Positions 1 through 9,200 of a DNA stretch of 64,000 nt are shown here, piece after piece. Made by a program: the position numbers and the translations under genes. The number at the start of each line of letters is the position of its first letter. Positions within the stretch are counted from its first letter, which is position 1. The stretch is from Proteobacteria bacterium DTSAM18 (GTDB lineage: Bacteria > Myxococcota_A > UBA796 > GCA-2862545). The notes below the pieces were generated by a model. That model had not been told where the DNA came from, made no database searches, and saw only the letters and a list, made by a program, of their open reading frames with translations. The stretch covers positions 1 to 64,000 of the forward strand of contig JARACJ010000012.1 in NCBI GenBank assembly GCA_028767165.1, given 5' to 3'.

Positions 1-229
1 CGCGCGGCGGGACGGTGCTACGCGAACGCACGACGGTGCCATGACCAAGCGAAACGGCGTCATGCCGCAGCACAACGGCGTGATGTCCGGTCGGGACGCA
101 GTCGCGCGGCGGGACGGTGCTACGCGAACGCACGACGGTGCCATGACCAAGCGAAACGGCGTCATGCCGCAGCACAACGGCGTGATGTCCGGTCGGGACG
201 CAGTCGCGCGGCGGGACGGTGCTACGCGA
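1..229. repeat. 102-bp tandem repeat array, truncated by the left edge
   Basis: Two full 102-bp units (starts at 1 and 103) and the first 25 bases of a third (205-229) are essentially identical. Each unit is built of shorter elements, four of 21 bases and one of 18, sharing a core like AACGGCGTNATG. One plus-strand frame is open from base 2 to a stop at 365-367. It reads as seven-residue repeats such as PQHNGVM and TKRNGVM. The array may be the 3' end of a heptapeptide-repeat gene lying to the left, or noncoding minisatellite DNA. No start codon or ribosome binding site is available to decide. Confidence 0.85.
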
Positions 230-275
230 CCTCTCAATGGTGTCTGGCCTTGGCGTAACTGCGTCATGCCGCAGC

Positions 276-380
276 CAGCACAACGGCGTCACGCTGCAGC
301 ACAACGGCGTCACGCTGCAGCACAACGGCGTCGCGCTGCAGCACAACGGCGCTACGCCTCAGCATGACTGCGTGACGTCG
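276..380. repeat. 21-bp tandem repeat array
   Basis: Five consecutive 21-base units begin at 276, 297, 318, 339 and 360. The first three are nearly identical (core CAGCACAACGGCGTC) and the last two are diverged. They continue the theme of the 102-bp array, but a 4-base insertion near 275-278 shifts them out of its reading frame. That argues against the whole block being an intact gene. From 381 to 546 I see no gene, only a perfect 14-bp palindrome at 507-520 that could serve as terminator for the HAD gene. Confidence 0.85.
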
Positions 381-546
381 GGCCGCACCACTGTTCCCTG
401 GTGCAAATTGCGAGGGTTGTCGTTTTCGGGGACGAGGTTCCACCAGAGGTGGTTCGGCGGAGGCGCCACGGGGCAGGTTCAACGATGGTGGCGTGCAGTG
501 GGCGGCCGGGAGCGCTCCCGTCGGGCGCCGGATCGGCCGCGTGGGG

Positions 547-1224
547 TCAGACCGCCACGGGCACGGCCTGCTCTGCCGACCAGTCCTGCAGCTCCCAGCC
601 GAGCTCGCGGGCGAGGCGGGCCAGGCGGCGGTCGGGGTGCACGCAGACGGGCTTGCCGACGGCCTTGAGGAGGGGGACGTCGGAGTGGGAGTCGGTGTAG
701 AAGACCGCCTCGGCCAGATCGAAGCCGTTCTGCTCCGCCCAGTGGCGGCACAGGTGCAGCTTGCCCTCACCGAAGGCGTTGTCGGTGAGGGTGCCGGTGA
801 GGGCACCGTCGACGACCTCGAAGCGGGTGGCGACGAAGTCGTCCATGCCGAGGCTGCGCACGGCCTCCTCGGCGGCGAACTGGGAGTTGGTGGTGGCCAG
901 CACCAGACGGTCTCCCGCCTCCCGGTGGGCCTGGAGCACCGTGCGGGCGGCGGGACGCACCCGCTGCTCGAGATCCTGCTCCCACCAGCGGCGGACGATG
1001 CAGGCCATCTTCTCGACGGGGAAGCCCTTGTAGACCGACGCGGCCTCGTTCAGGGCGGCGTCGAGCTTGCCGTAGCCGAGCGCGTACATGCCCGAGTAGA
1101 CCAGCGCACGGAACAGGGCGCGGTTGTTCAGGTTTCCGCGCTGACGCTCACGCTTGATCCACAGGTTGCCGCTGTTGACGTCGAGCAACGTGCGGTCGAG
1201 ATCGAAAAAGGCCACCGTTCCCAT
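547..1224 (-). CDS. HAD-IB family hydrolase (SerB-like phosphatase)
   Basis: A 225-residue cytoplasmic phosphatase of the haloacid dehalogenase superfamily, subfamily IB. Motif I is DLDRT with nucleophile Asp8 and acid Asp10; motif II is Thr111/Thr112; Lys155 is motif III; YTDSHSDVP carries the Mg-binding Asp178 and Asp182. Length and the helical cap after motif I fit phosphoserine-phosphatase-like HAD-IB proteins, but the substrate cannot be read from sequence. The ATG at 1224 was chosen because GGAGG lies seven bases upstream and the family begins just before motif I; the longer frame up to 1317 lacks such support. It is the last gene of a minus-strand run starting at 4387. Its stop codon lies in a 13-base sequence also found in the palindrome at 6138-6196. 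Confidence 0.9.
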   Translation of the reverse strand: MGTVAFFDLDRTLLDVNSGNLWIKRERQRGNLNNRALFRALVYSGMYALGYGKLDAALNEAASVYKGFPVEKMACIVRRWWEQDLEQRVRPAARTVLQAHREAGDRLVLATTNSQFAAEEAVRSLGMDDFVATRFEVVDGALTGTLTDNAFGEGKLHLCRHWAEQNGFDLAEAVFYTDSHSDVPLLKAVGKPVCVHPDRRLARLARELGWELQDWSAEQAVPVAV

Positions 1225-1321
1225 GAATTCCTCCGGGGACGCTGTCTGTGCCACGAGCCCCACGGTCACGCCATCCCCTGCGAACAAACTTGACGATGCC
1301 GCGACCCTGCTGGCCATTCGT

Positions 1322-1789
1322 TCAGCGGGACGTGCCCCGTCCGAGGGCCACGATGTGGTCGAAGTGGTGCTGCTCCACAGGCTGCACGCTCAAGCGCTGC
1401 CCCTTGCGCGTGACGAGCATACCCTCGAGCGCCGGATCGGACTTGAGATCGGCCAGGGAGATGGGGTGCTCGAAGGTCTCGACGTAGCCCATGTCGACCA
1501 GGATCCAGCGGGGCTTCTCCTCGGTGGCCTTGGGGTCGAAGTACTTGTGCCCCTCCTCGAACTGCAGGGCGTCCGGGTAGGGCTCCGAGGCCACCTTGCA
1601 CAGGCCCACCACGCCCGGAGGCTTGGTGTTGGAGTGGTAGAAGAGCACGAGGTCGCCGACCTTCATCTCGTCGCGCATGAAGTTGCGTGCCTGGTAATTG
1701 CGGATGCCGTCCCAGGGGGTGACCCCGTCTTCCTTCAGCTGGGACAGGGGGTAGACATCGGGCTCGCTCTTCACCAGCCAGTAGCGCAT
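1322..1789 (-). CDS. EVE domain-containing protein
   Basis: A 155-residue single-domain protein that opens with MRYWLVKSEP, the characteristic start of EVE-domain proteins (PUA-like fold, related to human THYN1). It retains the WDGIRNYQARN segment and an aromatic cage region typical of the family. EVE domains bind modified bases in DNA or RNA; a precise role here is unknown. GGAGAAG lies just upstream of the chosen ATG at 1789. A second ATG at 1801 would overlap the stop of the upstream aminotransferase gene as TGATG and add four residues, so translational coupling is possible. It lies 97 bases upstream of the HAD gene and is probably co-transcribed. Confidence 0.9.
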   Translation of the reverse strand: MRYWLVKSEPDVYPLSQLKEDGVTPWDGIRNYQARNFMRDEMKVGDLVLFYHSNTKPPGVVGLCKVASEPYPDALQFEEGHKYFDPKATEEKPRWILVDMGYVETFEHPISLADLKSDPALEGMLVTRKGQRLSVQPVEQHHFDHIVALGRGTSR

Positions 1790-1800
1790 GTTCTTCTCCA

Positions 1801-2676
1801 TCAGGTGCCTGCGCCACCCCCATAGCGGGTTGCGTCGTCACGCGCAGAGTCCCGGCAGCGACAGTGGAAGGCCGGCCCCACGCGCTGGAACCAGGGCCCG
1901 GGCTCACCATCTCCGATGGTGGCGTCGTCGATCCGGGTCACCGGCATGACCTCCCTGACGGAGCTGGTGAGCCACACCTCGTCGGCGGCCTTCAGGTCGT
2001 CCACGGACAGGCGATCCCGCCGCCACTTCAGGCCCAGCTGACGACAGAGCTGCTCCACGCCCTTCAGGGTGATGCCGGGCAGGGCATCCTCGTCCGGCGT
2101 GATGGCCTCGTCGCCCACCACGGCCACCACGTTCGACGTGACGCCTTCCTGCACGCAGCCGTCCTTGACGTACAAGGCCTCGTGGGCGCCGGACTCGGCC
2201 GCCAGCCGCACCCCCGCCTGTCCGGCCAGGTAGTTGGTGGTCTTCACCTGGGCGTGGGTGCGCTGCGCCTCGAAGGTGACCACCCTCGCCCCTTCCTCGT
2301 ACAAGGCGGGATCGGGCAGCGACAGCTTTCGGGCCATGAGCACCACGGTGGGCTCTCCCCCTCCGAACAGATCGCCGGACAGCGTCCCCGGGGTGACCAG
2401 CACCATGAACCGGCTCTCCTGCAGGGCCCCGGCCTTCATGCAGCGATGCAGCCCCTCCCTCAGGAACGCCTCGTCGAGGATGGGATCCATCCCGAGCACC
2501 ACGAGGCCGCGGTGCAACCGCGCAAGGTGCTCCCGGAGTGCATAGGGCCGACCGCCGTAGGTACGCATGGTCTCGAACACGGCCATGCCCCGCAGCAACC
2601 CCAGATCCATCACCGACACCGTGGCTTCCGCCAGGGGCACCACCTCGCCACCGATGAGCGCCATCTCCGTGGCCAT
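1801..2676 (-). CDS. Class IV pyridoxal-phosphate aminotransferase / lyase
   Basis: A 291-residue fold-type IV PLP enzyme, the family of branched-chain aminotransferase (IlvE), D-amino-acid transaminase and aminodeoxychorismate lyase (PabC). Lys145 in HAQVKTTNYLAG is the predicted Schiff-base lysine, and Glu177 in CVQEGVTSN is the conserved partner for the pyridine nitrogen. The KTTNYL motif resembles D-amino-acid transaminase/PabC-like members more than classical IlvE. The substrate is unresolved, and no biosynthetic neighbours narrow it. The start at 2676 has GGAGG four bases upstream. The stop overlaps a possible ATG of the EVE gene. The last ~25 residues are Arg/Asp/Gly-rich and probably not part of the fold. 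Confidence 0.9.
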   Translation of the reverse strand: MATEMALIGGEVVPLAEATVSVMDLGLLRGMAVFETMRTYGGRPYALREHLARLHRGLVVLGMDPILDEAFLREGLHRCMKAGALQESRFMVLVTPGTLSGDLFGGGEPTVVLMARKLSLPDPALYEEGARVVTFEAQRTHAQVKTTNYLAGQAGVRLAAESGAHEALYVKDGCVQEGVTSNVVAVVGDEAITPDEDALPGITLKGVEQLCRQLGLKWRRDRLSVDDLKAADEVWLTSSVREVMPVTRIDDATIGDGEPGPWFQRVGPAFHCRCRDSARDDATRYGGGAGT

Positions 2677-2740
2677 CCGTCCTCCACTGCCCCGAGGCGG
2701 GGCCTTCTTGCACCCTACCGCGGCAAGCAGCCGGGCGGGA

Positions 2741-3160
2741 TCAGTCCTCGACCGTGGCCGGCCACCTGATCTGCGGTGCCCCCTGACGCCGACGGACGTC
2801 GTCGATCACGTTCCGCACCTTCGGCGAGTGGGCCAGCCGACGAAGGAGCTGGGGTTTGCCCGGGGCATCCACCAGCAACAGGCCCACCAGCATCAGCAGC
2901 AGGCCCTGACCAGGCGTGAACAGCATGATGAAACCAGCGACGAAGATGACCACACCGAGCGCCTGCTCCCACAGGGGCGCCCGTGGGATCTGCTCGATGG
3001 GCATCACGAAGTAGTCGCTCGGCAGGCGGCCGATGAAGCGGCCCGCGAGCCGGGCGGCGATCCACAGGCCGGCCACGAACAGCACCAGCACCAACAGGAC
3101 CACCGCCCACCAGGGCTGCCCGGACAGGCCGGGCTCGTCGATGAAGGCGGGTGGGATCAC
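2741..3160 (-). CDS. Small membrane protein, PGPGW-like
   Basis: A 139-residue inner-membrane protein of unknown function. It has a hydrophobic segment at residues 17-40 and a second, longer hydrophobic pair around 68-98 containing TPGQGLLLMLVGLL, which resembles the PGPGW family of putative transmembrane proteins. A basic tail follows. Translation probably begins at a GTG (3158-3160) preceded by GGAGG with a four-base gap. It starts 20 bases downstream of the DUF2059 gene and lies in the same minus-strand run. The PGPGW assignment is from motif resemblance only. Confidence 0.75.
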   Translation of the reverse strand: MIPPAFIDEPGLSGQPWWAVVLLVLVLFVAGLWIAARLAGRFIGRLPSDYFVMPIEQIPRAPLWEQALGVVIFVAGFIMLFTPGQGLLLMLVGLLLVDAPGKPQLLRRLAHSPKVRNVIDDVRRRQGAPQIRWPATVED

Positions 3161-3180
3161 GGGGCCTCCATCCGGGGAAC

Positions 3181-3672
3181 CTACTTGTCGGTTGATTCGC
3201 TGGGCTCTGCGTCTGCCTGCGCTTCGGCCTCCAGCTCCGCCATGCGGGCCTGGATGGCGGCCTGCAGCTCACCCATGTTCTGCTGCACGCGGGTCATGCC
3301 GATGTTGGCGGCCGCCGTGGTGAGCGCCGGAAGCTCCTCGACCGCGCGCTGGCCGAGCGGCGAGTCGTAGAACTTGATGAGACCCTTCAGCTCCTTGATG
3401 GTGAAGGCCTCGACGTACAGGGGGATGAGCTCGCTCTCGAGCGTGGAGTAGGCCATGTGCTTGGCCATGAACTCCCGCATGACGTCCTCGAAGGGTGCCA
3501 TCGCGGGGTTGGCCTGGAGCTGGGACGTGAGCGTGGCGTCGAGGGTGGCCGCCATCGTCTGCTCGGAGTTCATGGCCTCGAGCAACTGCTTGGCGGCCTT
3601 CTCGTGGGGGCCGGCCCACGCCGAGCTCGCCGCACACAGACCCACCGTCATCGTCATCACAAACTGCCGCAT
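3181..3672 (-). CDS. Secreted DUF2059 domain protein
   Basis: A 163-residue exported protein. The first ~20 residues form a Sec signal peptide ending SSAWA-G. The remainder is helical and contains the DUF2059 core: YVEAFTIKELKGLIKFYDSP, then GQRAVEELPAL. The last ~30 residues are Ala/Glu-rich and charged. DUF2059 proteins are periplasmic and have no established function. The ATG at 3672 is supported by AGGAGG just upstream; the longer frame to 3966 overlaps the neighbouring CDGSH gene and lacks support. It sits 94 bases downstream of the CDGSH gene and 20 bases upstream of the small membrane protein gene. Confidence 0.88.
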   Translation of the reverse strand: MRQFVMTMTVGLCAASSAWAGPHEKAAKQLLEAMNSEQTMAATLDATLTSQLQANPAMAPFEDVMREFMAKHMAYSTLESELIPLYVEAFTIKELKGLIKFYDSPLGQRAVEELPALTTAAANIGMTRVQQNMGELQAAIQARMAELEAEAQADAEPSESTDK

Positions 3673-3766
3673 GCATCCTCCTGGCCGGGGCGTTGCAGTC
3701 CTCCGGCAGGTCGGACCGTAGCACGTCCTCCCCGCCAGGACGCCACTCCCTCGAGGTACGGCACGT

Positions 3767-4387
3767 TCAACCCTTGAATCCGACCTTCTCGTGCGTGCCG
3801 TCACAGAAGGGCTTGTCGCTCGAGTGACCGCACCGACACAGCCAGGCCTCGGAGCAGCGCCGGACCACCCGTCCGCTGGCCGCGACCACCTCGAGCCCGC
3901 CGGTGACGTGGAAGGGCCCGTTCTCGGTGGGGGTGACGGACAGCTCGCCCGGTGGCGAGGGCGCATCGAGCTCGTGGTCGGACGGCGGCTCGCCGGTGGC
4001 CTGGAACCCCACCTGCCTGTGGCTCCCGTCGCAATAGGGCTGGTTGCTCGTGGCGCCGCAGCGACAGAGCACCCGCCGGGTGACCGTGTCGCCCGCCATG
4101 TTGAGCTGGGCCCGCACCGACAGAGGCCCGTTCTCGTTGACCCGGACGATGTTCCGCACCGCCACCGGCTCCTGCATCCCCTCGGCCTGCATGTGCAGCG
4201 CGCCGGACGGACAGCGGGACACCACCTGGGCGATCACCGACGGATCGGCCCCGTCCGGGTCGATCCATGGCTTGCCGGACTCCTTGAAGACCTCGGGTGC
4301 GCCCATGATGCACTCCCGCGAGTGGATGCACTTCTCCAGGTCGAAGGAGATGCTCGCCCGCTTGCCCTCGTAGGTCTTGTCCGCCAT
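3767..4387 (-). CDS. Iron-sulfur protein: Fer4_19-like domain plus two CDGSH domains
   Basis: A 206-residue cytoplasmic Fe-S protein. Residues ~12-70 resemble the divergent monocluster ferredoxin domain (Fer4_19/DUF1271), with Cys20, Cys26 and Cys59 in CIHSREC and SRCPSGAL. Two CDGSH domains follow. The first has ligands Cys108, Cys110, Cys119 and His123 (CRCGATSNQPYCDGSH). The second has Cys184, Cys186, Cys195 and His199 (CRCGHSSDKPFCDGTH). Each CDGSH domain would hold a 3Cys:1His [2Fe-2S] cluster. An electron-transfer or redox-sensing role is likely but not shown. GGGAGGG precedes the ATG at 4387. It is the first gene of the minus-strand run down to 547. Confidence 0.92.
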   Translation of the reverse strand: MADKTYEGKRASISFDLEKCIHSRECIMGAPEVFKESGKPWIDPDGADPSVIAQVVSRCPSGALHMQAEGMQEPVAVRNIVRVNENGPLSVRAQLNMAGDTVTRRVLCRCGATSNQPYCDGSHRQVGFQATGEPPSDHELDAPSPPGELSVTPTENGPFHVTGGLEVVAASGRVVRRCSEAWLCRCGHSSDKPFCDGTHEKVGFKG

Positions 4388-4433
4388 GTTCCCTCCCGTT
4401 CGATGACCTCGACCCCATCGGTGGATGAAGGTG

Positions 4434-6212
4434 TCAGTCCATGATTTCCTGGACGAAGGCGACCACCCGCTCGCGGATGCCGTCGTCGGTGAAGTAGACG
4501 AAGTGGTCGCCGGCGATCCAGCACACGCCGCCGGCCCCCTGCTCCACCGGCAGGTCGGCCAGTCCGTCGTGGGGGCAGTCCACGTGACGTCCGAGTCCCC
4601 CGGCGACGGCCAGGGCCTTCTGGCTCGTGGCGGTGACGAACACGTCGTCGGCGCCGCCCACCTGGAGCAGGGGCAGCTCGGGCCAGCGGGTGGCGTAAAG
4701 CACGGGGTCGGTCCGGCTGGAGATGCCCTGGGCGAGCCCGAGGAGCGGATGCAGCGGCTCGGTGAGCTCATCGGCAGGGATGCCCAGCGCCGCGCCGATG
4801 GAGGACTTGATGACCTCGGCCTCCGCCCGCAGCAGGCCGTTGTCGACCACGAGGCCCCCTGCCCCGCTGAGCACGGCGCCCGCGATGCGCCCCTGCAGCA
4901 GCGGCAGCGCGATGGAGGCGGTGATGCCCCCCTGGGAGTGACCGATCACGCCGATGCGGTCCGGGTCGACCGGCAGCAGCGTGTCGCCGCCGGACCGGGC
5001 CAGCGCATCCACCCACAGGGACAGCTCGACGGCCCCCTGCCGGTGCAGGTGCAGAGCCGAGTCCGGGTTGAGCATGTTGAAGTTGGTGAGCTCGACGAGG
5101 TTGTCGTCGGTTCCCGGGCGTCCGCCGTGCAGCGGCAGGGAGACTCCCAACAGCGCGACGTCCAGGCCGGCGAGGAAGGTGGCGGTGGAAGGCAGCCCCG
5201 TGTAGGCGAAGGGGCTCTCGTGGTTGCCGCCGGTGCCGTGTACGTAGATCATCACCGGCCAGCCCTCCGCCGGCGCCTCCCCGTCGGGGATCGACAGCCA
5301 CACCGGCACGGACTGCGTGGCCGCGACCACCGGTCCGTCTCCTGACCACTGCACCGCGCCCCCTTCGGACAGGAACGGCGGCGTGCCCTCCGGGTAGAAG
5401 GGCATGTCGACGCTGCCCTCGTACAAGGTCCAGGCGTTCTGGGTCTGCAGCAGCTCGAGGCCCCAGCCGGACACGTCGTCGATGGGATCGTGCGCCAGGG
5501 CGGCCTCGCCCCAGTCCATCAGCTCGTCGCCGTCGAGCCCGACGGTGAAGGTGGTGGCCATGGCGAGCCGGGCCGGATCGTGGCCGGCCGCGGTGAGGTC
5601 CTCTTCGAGGGCGCGCCAGGTGGGATCGGCGTCGAGTGCCGCCTGGAAGGCGTCGGGCCGGGCCGCGGCATCCGTGGTGAGCCACACCAGCACCCGGCTG
5701 CCTTCGGGCCAGATGGCGCCGTGGGCCGGCCGGACCTGCAGGCCCGTCCGGGTGACATAGGCGTCCGGCGTGGTGAACGGGCTGACCTGCACCTCGACCG
5801 GGGTCATCCCCCCGTCGTCGTGCCAGACCGCCGCATGGACGGCGCCCTCGGGAGGCTGTGGGTCGTCGCCGAGGGCCACCGGGAACCACACCGGCCCGAG
5901 CGGCGCCTGCTCGGCGGGCAGCCAGGGCTTGTACCGCTCCCACAGCCCGGTGGGCGCGTCGACGTCGTAGTCGGCCCAGGAGCGGGCGTCGGAGGGCACC
6001 GGCGCCGACCAGAACCCGGCATCGGGGGCGTACACGGCCACCGCGTCGCTCGGCGAGGGCACGGCGTCCGGGAAGCCCGCGACGTCGTCGGCGAGCTCCG
6101 GTTCGCCTCCACAGGCCGCCAGGACCAGCAACAAGACGGGGTCAGACCGCAAGCTGTTATATCTTCGAAAGATATAACAGCTTGCGGTCTGACCCCCACT
6201 CCGCTCCCACAT
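4434..6212 (-). CDS. Lipoprotein-like alpha/beta hydrolase with palindrome at its 5' end
   Basis: Up to 592 residues. The body is a large alpha/beta hydrolase with an N-terminal extension: an oxyanion-type HGTGG motif, the nucleophile elbow GHSQGG with Ser426, and His-containing C-terminal segments (HVDCPHDG, GDHFVYF) that could supply the catalytic His. It is probably an esterase or lipase of unknown substrate. The segment LLLVLAACGGEP is a clear lipoprotein signal end. Immediately upstream of it the frame runs through the 59-bp palindrome at 6138-6196, so residues ~6-25 are encoded by palindrome DNA. The ATG at 6212 has only a weak ribosome binding site. The original start may have been destroyed or displaced by the palindrome; expression is uncertain. 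Confidence 0.8.
   Translation of the reverse strand: MWERSGGQTASCYIFRRYNSLRSDPVLLLVLAACGGEPELADDVAGFPDAVPSPSDAVAVYAPDAGFWSAPVPSDARSWADYDVDAPTGLWERYKPWLPAEQAPLGPVWFPVALGDDPQPPEGAVHAAVWHDDGGMTPVEVQVSPFTTPDAYVTRTGLQVRPAHGAIWPEGSRVLVWLTTDAAARPDAFQAALDADPTWRALEEDLTAAGHDPARLAMATTFTVGLDGDELMDWGEAALAHDPIDDVSGWGLELLQTQNAWTLYEGSVDMPFYPEGTPPFLSEGGAVQWSGDGPVVAATQSVPVWLSIPDGEAPAEGWPVMIYVHGTGGNHESPFAYTGLPSTATFLAGLDVALLGVSLPLHGGRPGTDDNLVELTNFNMLNPDSALHLHRQGAVELSLWVDALARSGGDTLLPVDPDRIGVIGHSQGGITASIALPLLQGRIAGAVLSGAGGLVVDNGLLRAEAEVIKSSIGAALGIPADELTEPLHPLLGLAQGISSRTDPVLYATRWPELPLLQVGGADDVFVTATSQKALAVAGGLGRHVDCPHDGLADLPVEQGAGGVCWIAGDHFVYFTDDGIRERVVAFVQEIMD
6138..6196. repeat. 59-bp perfect inverted repeat (REP-like palindrome)
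   Basis: Two 28-base arms (6138-6165 and 6169-6196) are exact reverse complements around a three-base loop CGA. The outer ends read GGGGTCAGACC...GGTCTGACCCC and the centre is AT-rich, unlike the surrounding GC-rich DNA. The ends resemble GTCAGAC-type repetitive extragenic palindromes. It lies inside the signal-peptide region of the hydrolase gene. A single 13-base copy of its end also occurs at 543-555. Confidence 0.9.
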
Positions 6213-6218
6213 ACGAAA

Positions 6219-6255
6219 CCCCCGCGTGCAGACACCACGGTGTCACACGCGGGGG
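6219..6255 (-). terminator. ileS: Hairpin terminator after ileS
   Basis: A ten-base stem (6219-6228 with 6246-6255) encloses a second six-base stem (6231-6236 with 6239-6244). On the minus strand it lies 26 bases after the ileS stop and is followed by a short TTTCGT stretch. It separates ileS from the hydrolase gene downstream. Confidence 0.65.
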
Positions 6256-6280
6256 CCCTTCGGAAGCCTCTCGAACAGGC

Positions 6281-9200
6281 TCAGGCCTTGCGGACGCTCA
6301 GGCCGTAGGCGAGGCCGTTGGCCGACTCCTCGCCGGGCTCGACCTCGAGCTCGACCTTCGTGGCCAGGACCTCCTCGGCGATCCAGTCCCGGTGGGCCTC
6401 GAGGGCGCTGTACAGGCTCTGCTCCTCGGACCGCAGGGTGACCTCGATGCGGTCGGTCACCTCGAAGTCGGCCTCCTTGCGGGCGCGCTGGATGCGGCTG
6501 ATGACCTCGCGGACCAGGCCCTCGGCGACGAGTGCGTCCGTGAGCACGGTGTCGAGCGCCACGGTGAGCGGGCCCTCGGTGGCGATGACCACGTCGCCCT
6601 TGGGCTGGCGCGTGACGAGCACGTCGTCGACGCCGATGGCCTCACCGGCCACCTCGATGGTGCCGCCGTTCTGCAGGGTGGTCCAGTCGGCGGAGGTGAA
6701 GCCGGCGATGACGCCCGCAGCCTCCTTCATCCGCTTGCCGAGGCGACGGCCGAGGGTGGCGAAGTTGGGCTTGAACTGCAGCGTGGCCAGCTCGTCGCCG
6801 TCCGTGCGGGCAGCGACCTCCTTCACGTTCAGCTCGCCCATGAGGATGTCGGCGTGGTCGTTGACCGCGTCGAGGGCCACCTTCTCGTGGTGCACGACGA
6901 CCAGCTTGGCCAGGGGCTGACGGGTCTTCAGCTTGTGCTTCTCCCGCAGGAAGCGACCGAGCTTGACGATCGTGCGGGACAGCGCGACCTCGGTCTCGAG
7001 GGTCTCGTCGATGAGGGCCTCGTCGACCTCGGGGTAGTCCGTGAGGTGGATCGAGTCGTGCTCGGCGGCCCCAGGCTGCACCACCAGGTTCTGGTACATG
7101 GCCTCGGTGAGGAAGGGCAGCACCGGCGCGATCACCTGGGCGAAGGTGGTGAGCACCTCGTACAGGGTGGCGTAGGCGGCGGCCTTGTCGGCGAGGGCCT
7201 CGTCGGAGTCTGCCGCGCGCCAGAACCGGCGGCGACTGCGGCGGATGTACCAGTTGGTGAGGTCGTCGATGAAGCCGACCATCGGAGGCACCACCTTGTA
7301 CAGGTAGTAGCCCTCCATCTGGGTGTTCACGTCGCGGATGAGGCTCTGCAGGACGCTGAGGATCCAGCGGTCGAGCTCGGGGCGGTCGGCGGGGGCCGGG
7401 GTGTCGATGCCCTCGAAGCCGGCCGTCGGGGTCCAGCCGTCGACGTTGGCGTACTGCACGAAGAACGACCAGGCGTTGCGCAGGGGCAGCAGCACGGTGC
7501 GGACGACGTCCTTCACACCGTCCTTGGCGAAGCGCAGGGGCTCGGCGCGCACGATGGGGCTGTTGATGAGGTAGGCCCGCAGGGCGTCGGCACCGAAGGC
7601 GTCGAGCACCTCGGACACCGGCGGGTAGTTCTGCTTGGACTTGCTCATCTTGGAGCCGTCTTCGGCGAGGACCATGCCGTTGACGATGACGTTCTCGAAG
7701 GGAGGCTTGTCGAACAGGGCGGTGGACAGGATCAGCAGGGTGTAGAACCAGCCGCGGGTCTGGTCGAGGCCCTCGGCGATGAACTGCGCCGGGAAGTTGC
7801 CCTCGAAGCTCGCCTTGTTCTCGAAGGGGTAGTGGTTCTGGGCGTAGGGCATGGAGCCCGACTCGAACCAGCAGTCGAACACGTCGGTGATGCGCTTGCT
7901 CTCTCCGCCGCACGTGCCGCAGGTGATGGGCAGGTGGTCGATGAAGTGCGGGTGGATGTCGTCGATGGCGGCGCCGGTGCGCTCCTCGAGCTGGTCCTTG
8001 GAGCTGATGCACTCCTCGTGGCCGCAGTCGCCACAGACCCACACGGGGATGGGGGTACCCCAGAAGCGGTTGCGGGAGATGTTCCAGTCGCGGGCGTTCT
8101 CGATCCAGTTGCCGAACCGCTTGTGGCCCACCTGGTCGGGCACCCAGTGGATGGTCTTGTTGTGCTCGGCCATGCGCTCGCGGATGGCGGTGACCTTGAT
8201 GAAGCGCGCGGGAACGGCCCGGTAGATCAGTGGCGTGCCGGAGCGCCAGCAGAACGGGTAGCTGTGCTGCAGGGTCTCGTGCTTGAAGATCCGGCCGGCA
8301 TCCTTGAGGTGCTTGATGATGTCCGGGTCGGCTTCCTTGATGTTGCGGCCCGCGAAGTCCGCGATCACCGGGCGGAAGTTGCCCTCGTCGTCGACCGGAT
8401 CGAGGACGCGGATGCCCATGTCGCGGCAGGCGTTGAAGTCCTCCTCACCGAAGTCGGGGGCCATGTGGACGAGGCCCGTGCCGGACTCGGTGGTGACGTG
8501 GTCGGCCGTGATGACCTGGAAGGCGTTGTCGTGGTCCGCGAAGTAGTCGAACAGGGGCGCGTACCGCAGACCGACCAGCTCGCTGCCCTTCATGGCGCCG
8601 AGCACCTTGGCCTTCTTGCCGAGCACCTTCTTCAGCAGGGCCTTGGCGACGATGTAGACGGTGTCGTCGCCCTCGACGGTGGCCTGGACGTAGTCGATGT
8701 CCTCGCCGACGGCGATGGCGAGGTTGGACGGCAGGGTCCAGGGGGTCGTCGTCCAGATGAGCAGGGTGAAGCGGCCATCGGTGGTGGGCATCTTCACCGT
8801 GAGGGCCGGATCCTGCACGTCGCGGTAGTCGAGGCCCGCCTCGAAGTTGGACAGCGACGTGGCCAGGCGCCAGCTGTAGGGCATCACCCGGTAGTCCTCG
8901 TACACGAGGCCCTTGTCCCACAGCTGCCCGAAGACCCACCAGACCGACTCCATGAAGTCGAGATCCATGGTCTTGTAGTCGTTGTCGAAGTCGACCCAGC
9001 GGCCCAGGCGGCGGACCGTCTCGCGCCACTGCTCGGTGTAGCGGAGCACGCCGCTGCGGCAGGCCTCGTTGAACTTGTCGACGCCGTACTCGCGGATGGA
9101 GCTCGGGCCGGACAGGCCGAGCTTCTTCTCGGTGTCCATCTCGATGGGCAGGCCGTGGGTGTCCCAGCCGAAGCGACGCTCGACGCGGTGGCCGCGCATG

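Noticed and set aside
1-380. CRISPR array
   Set aside because: Units are contiguous without unique spacers and no cas genes are present.
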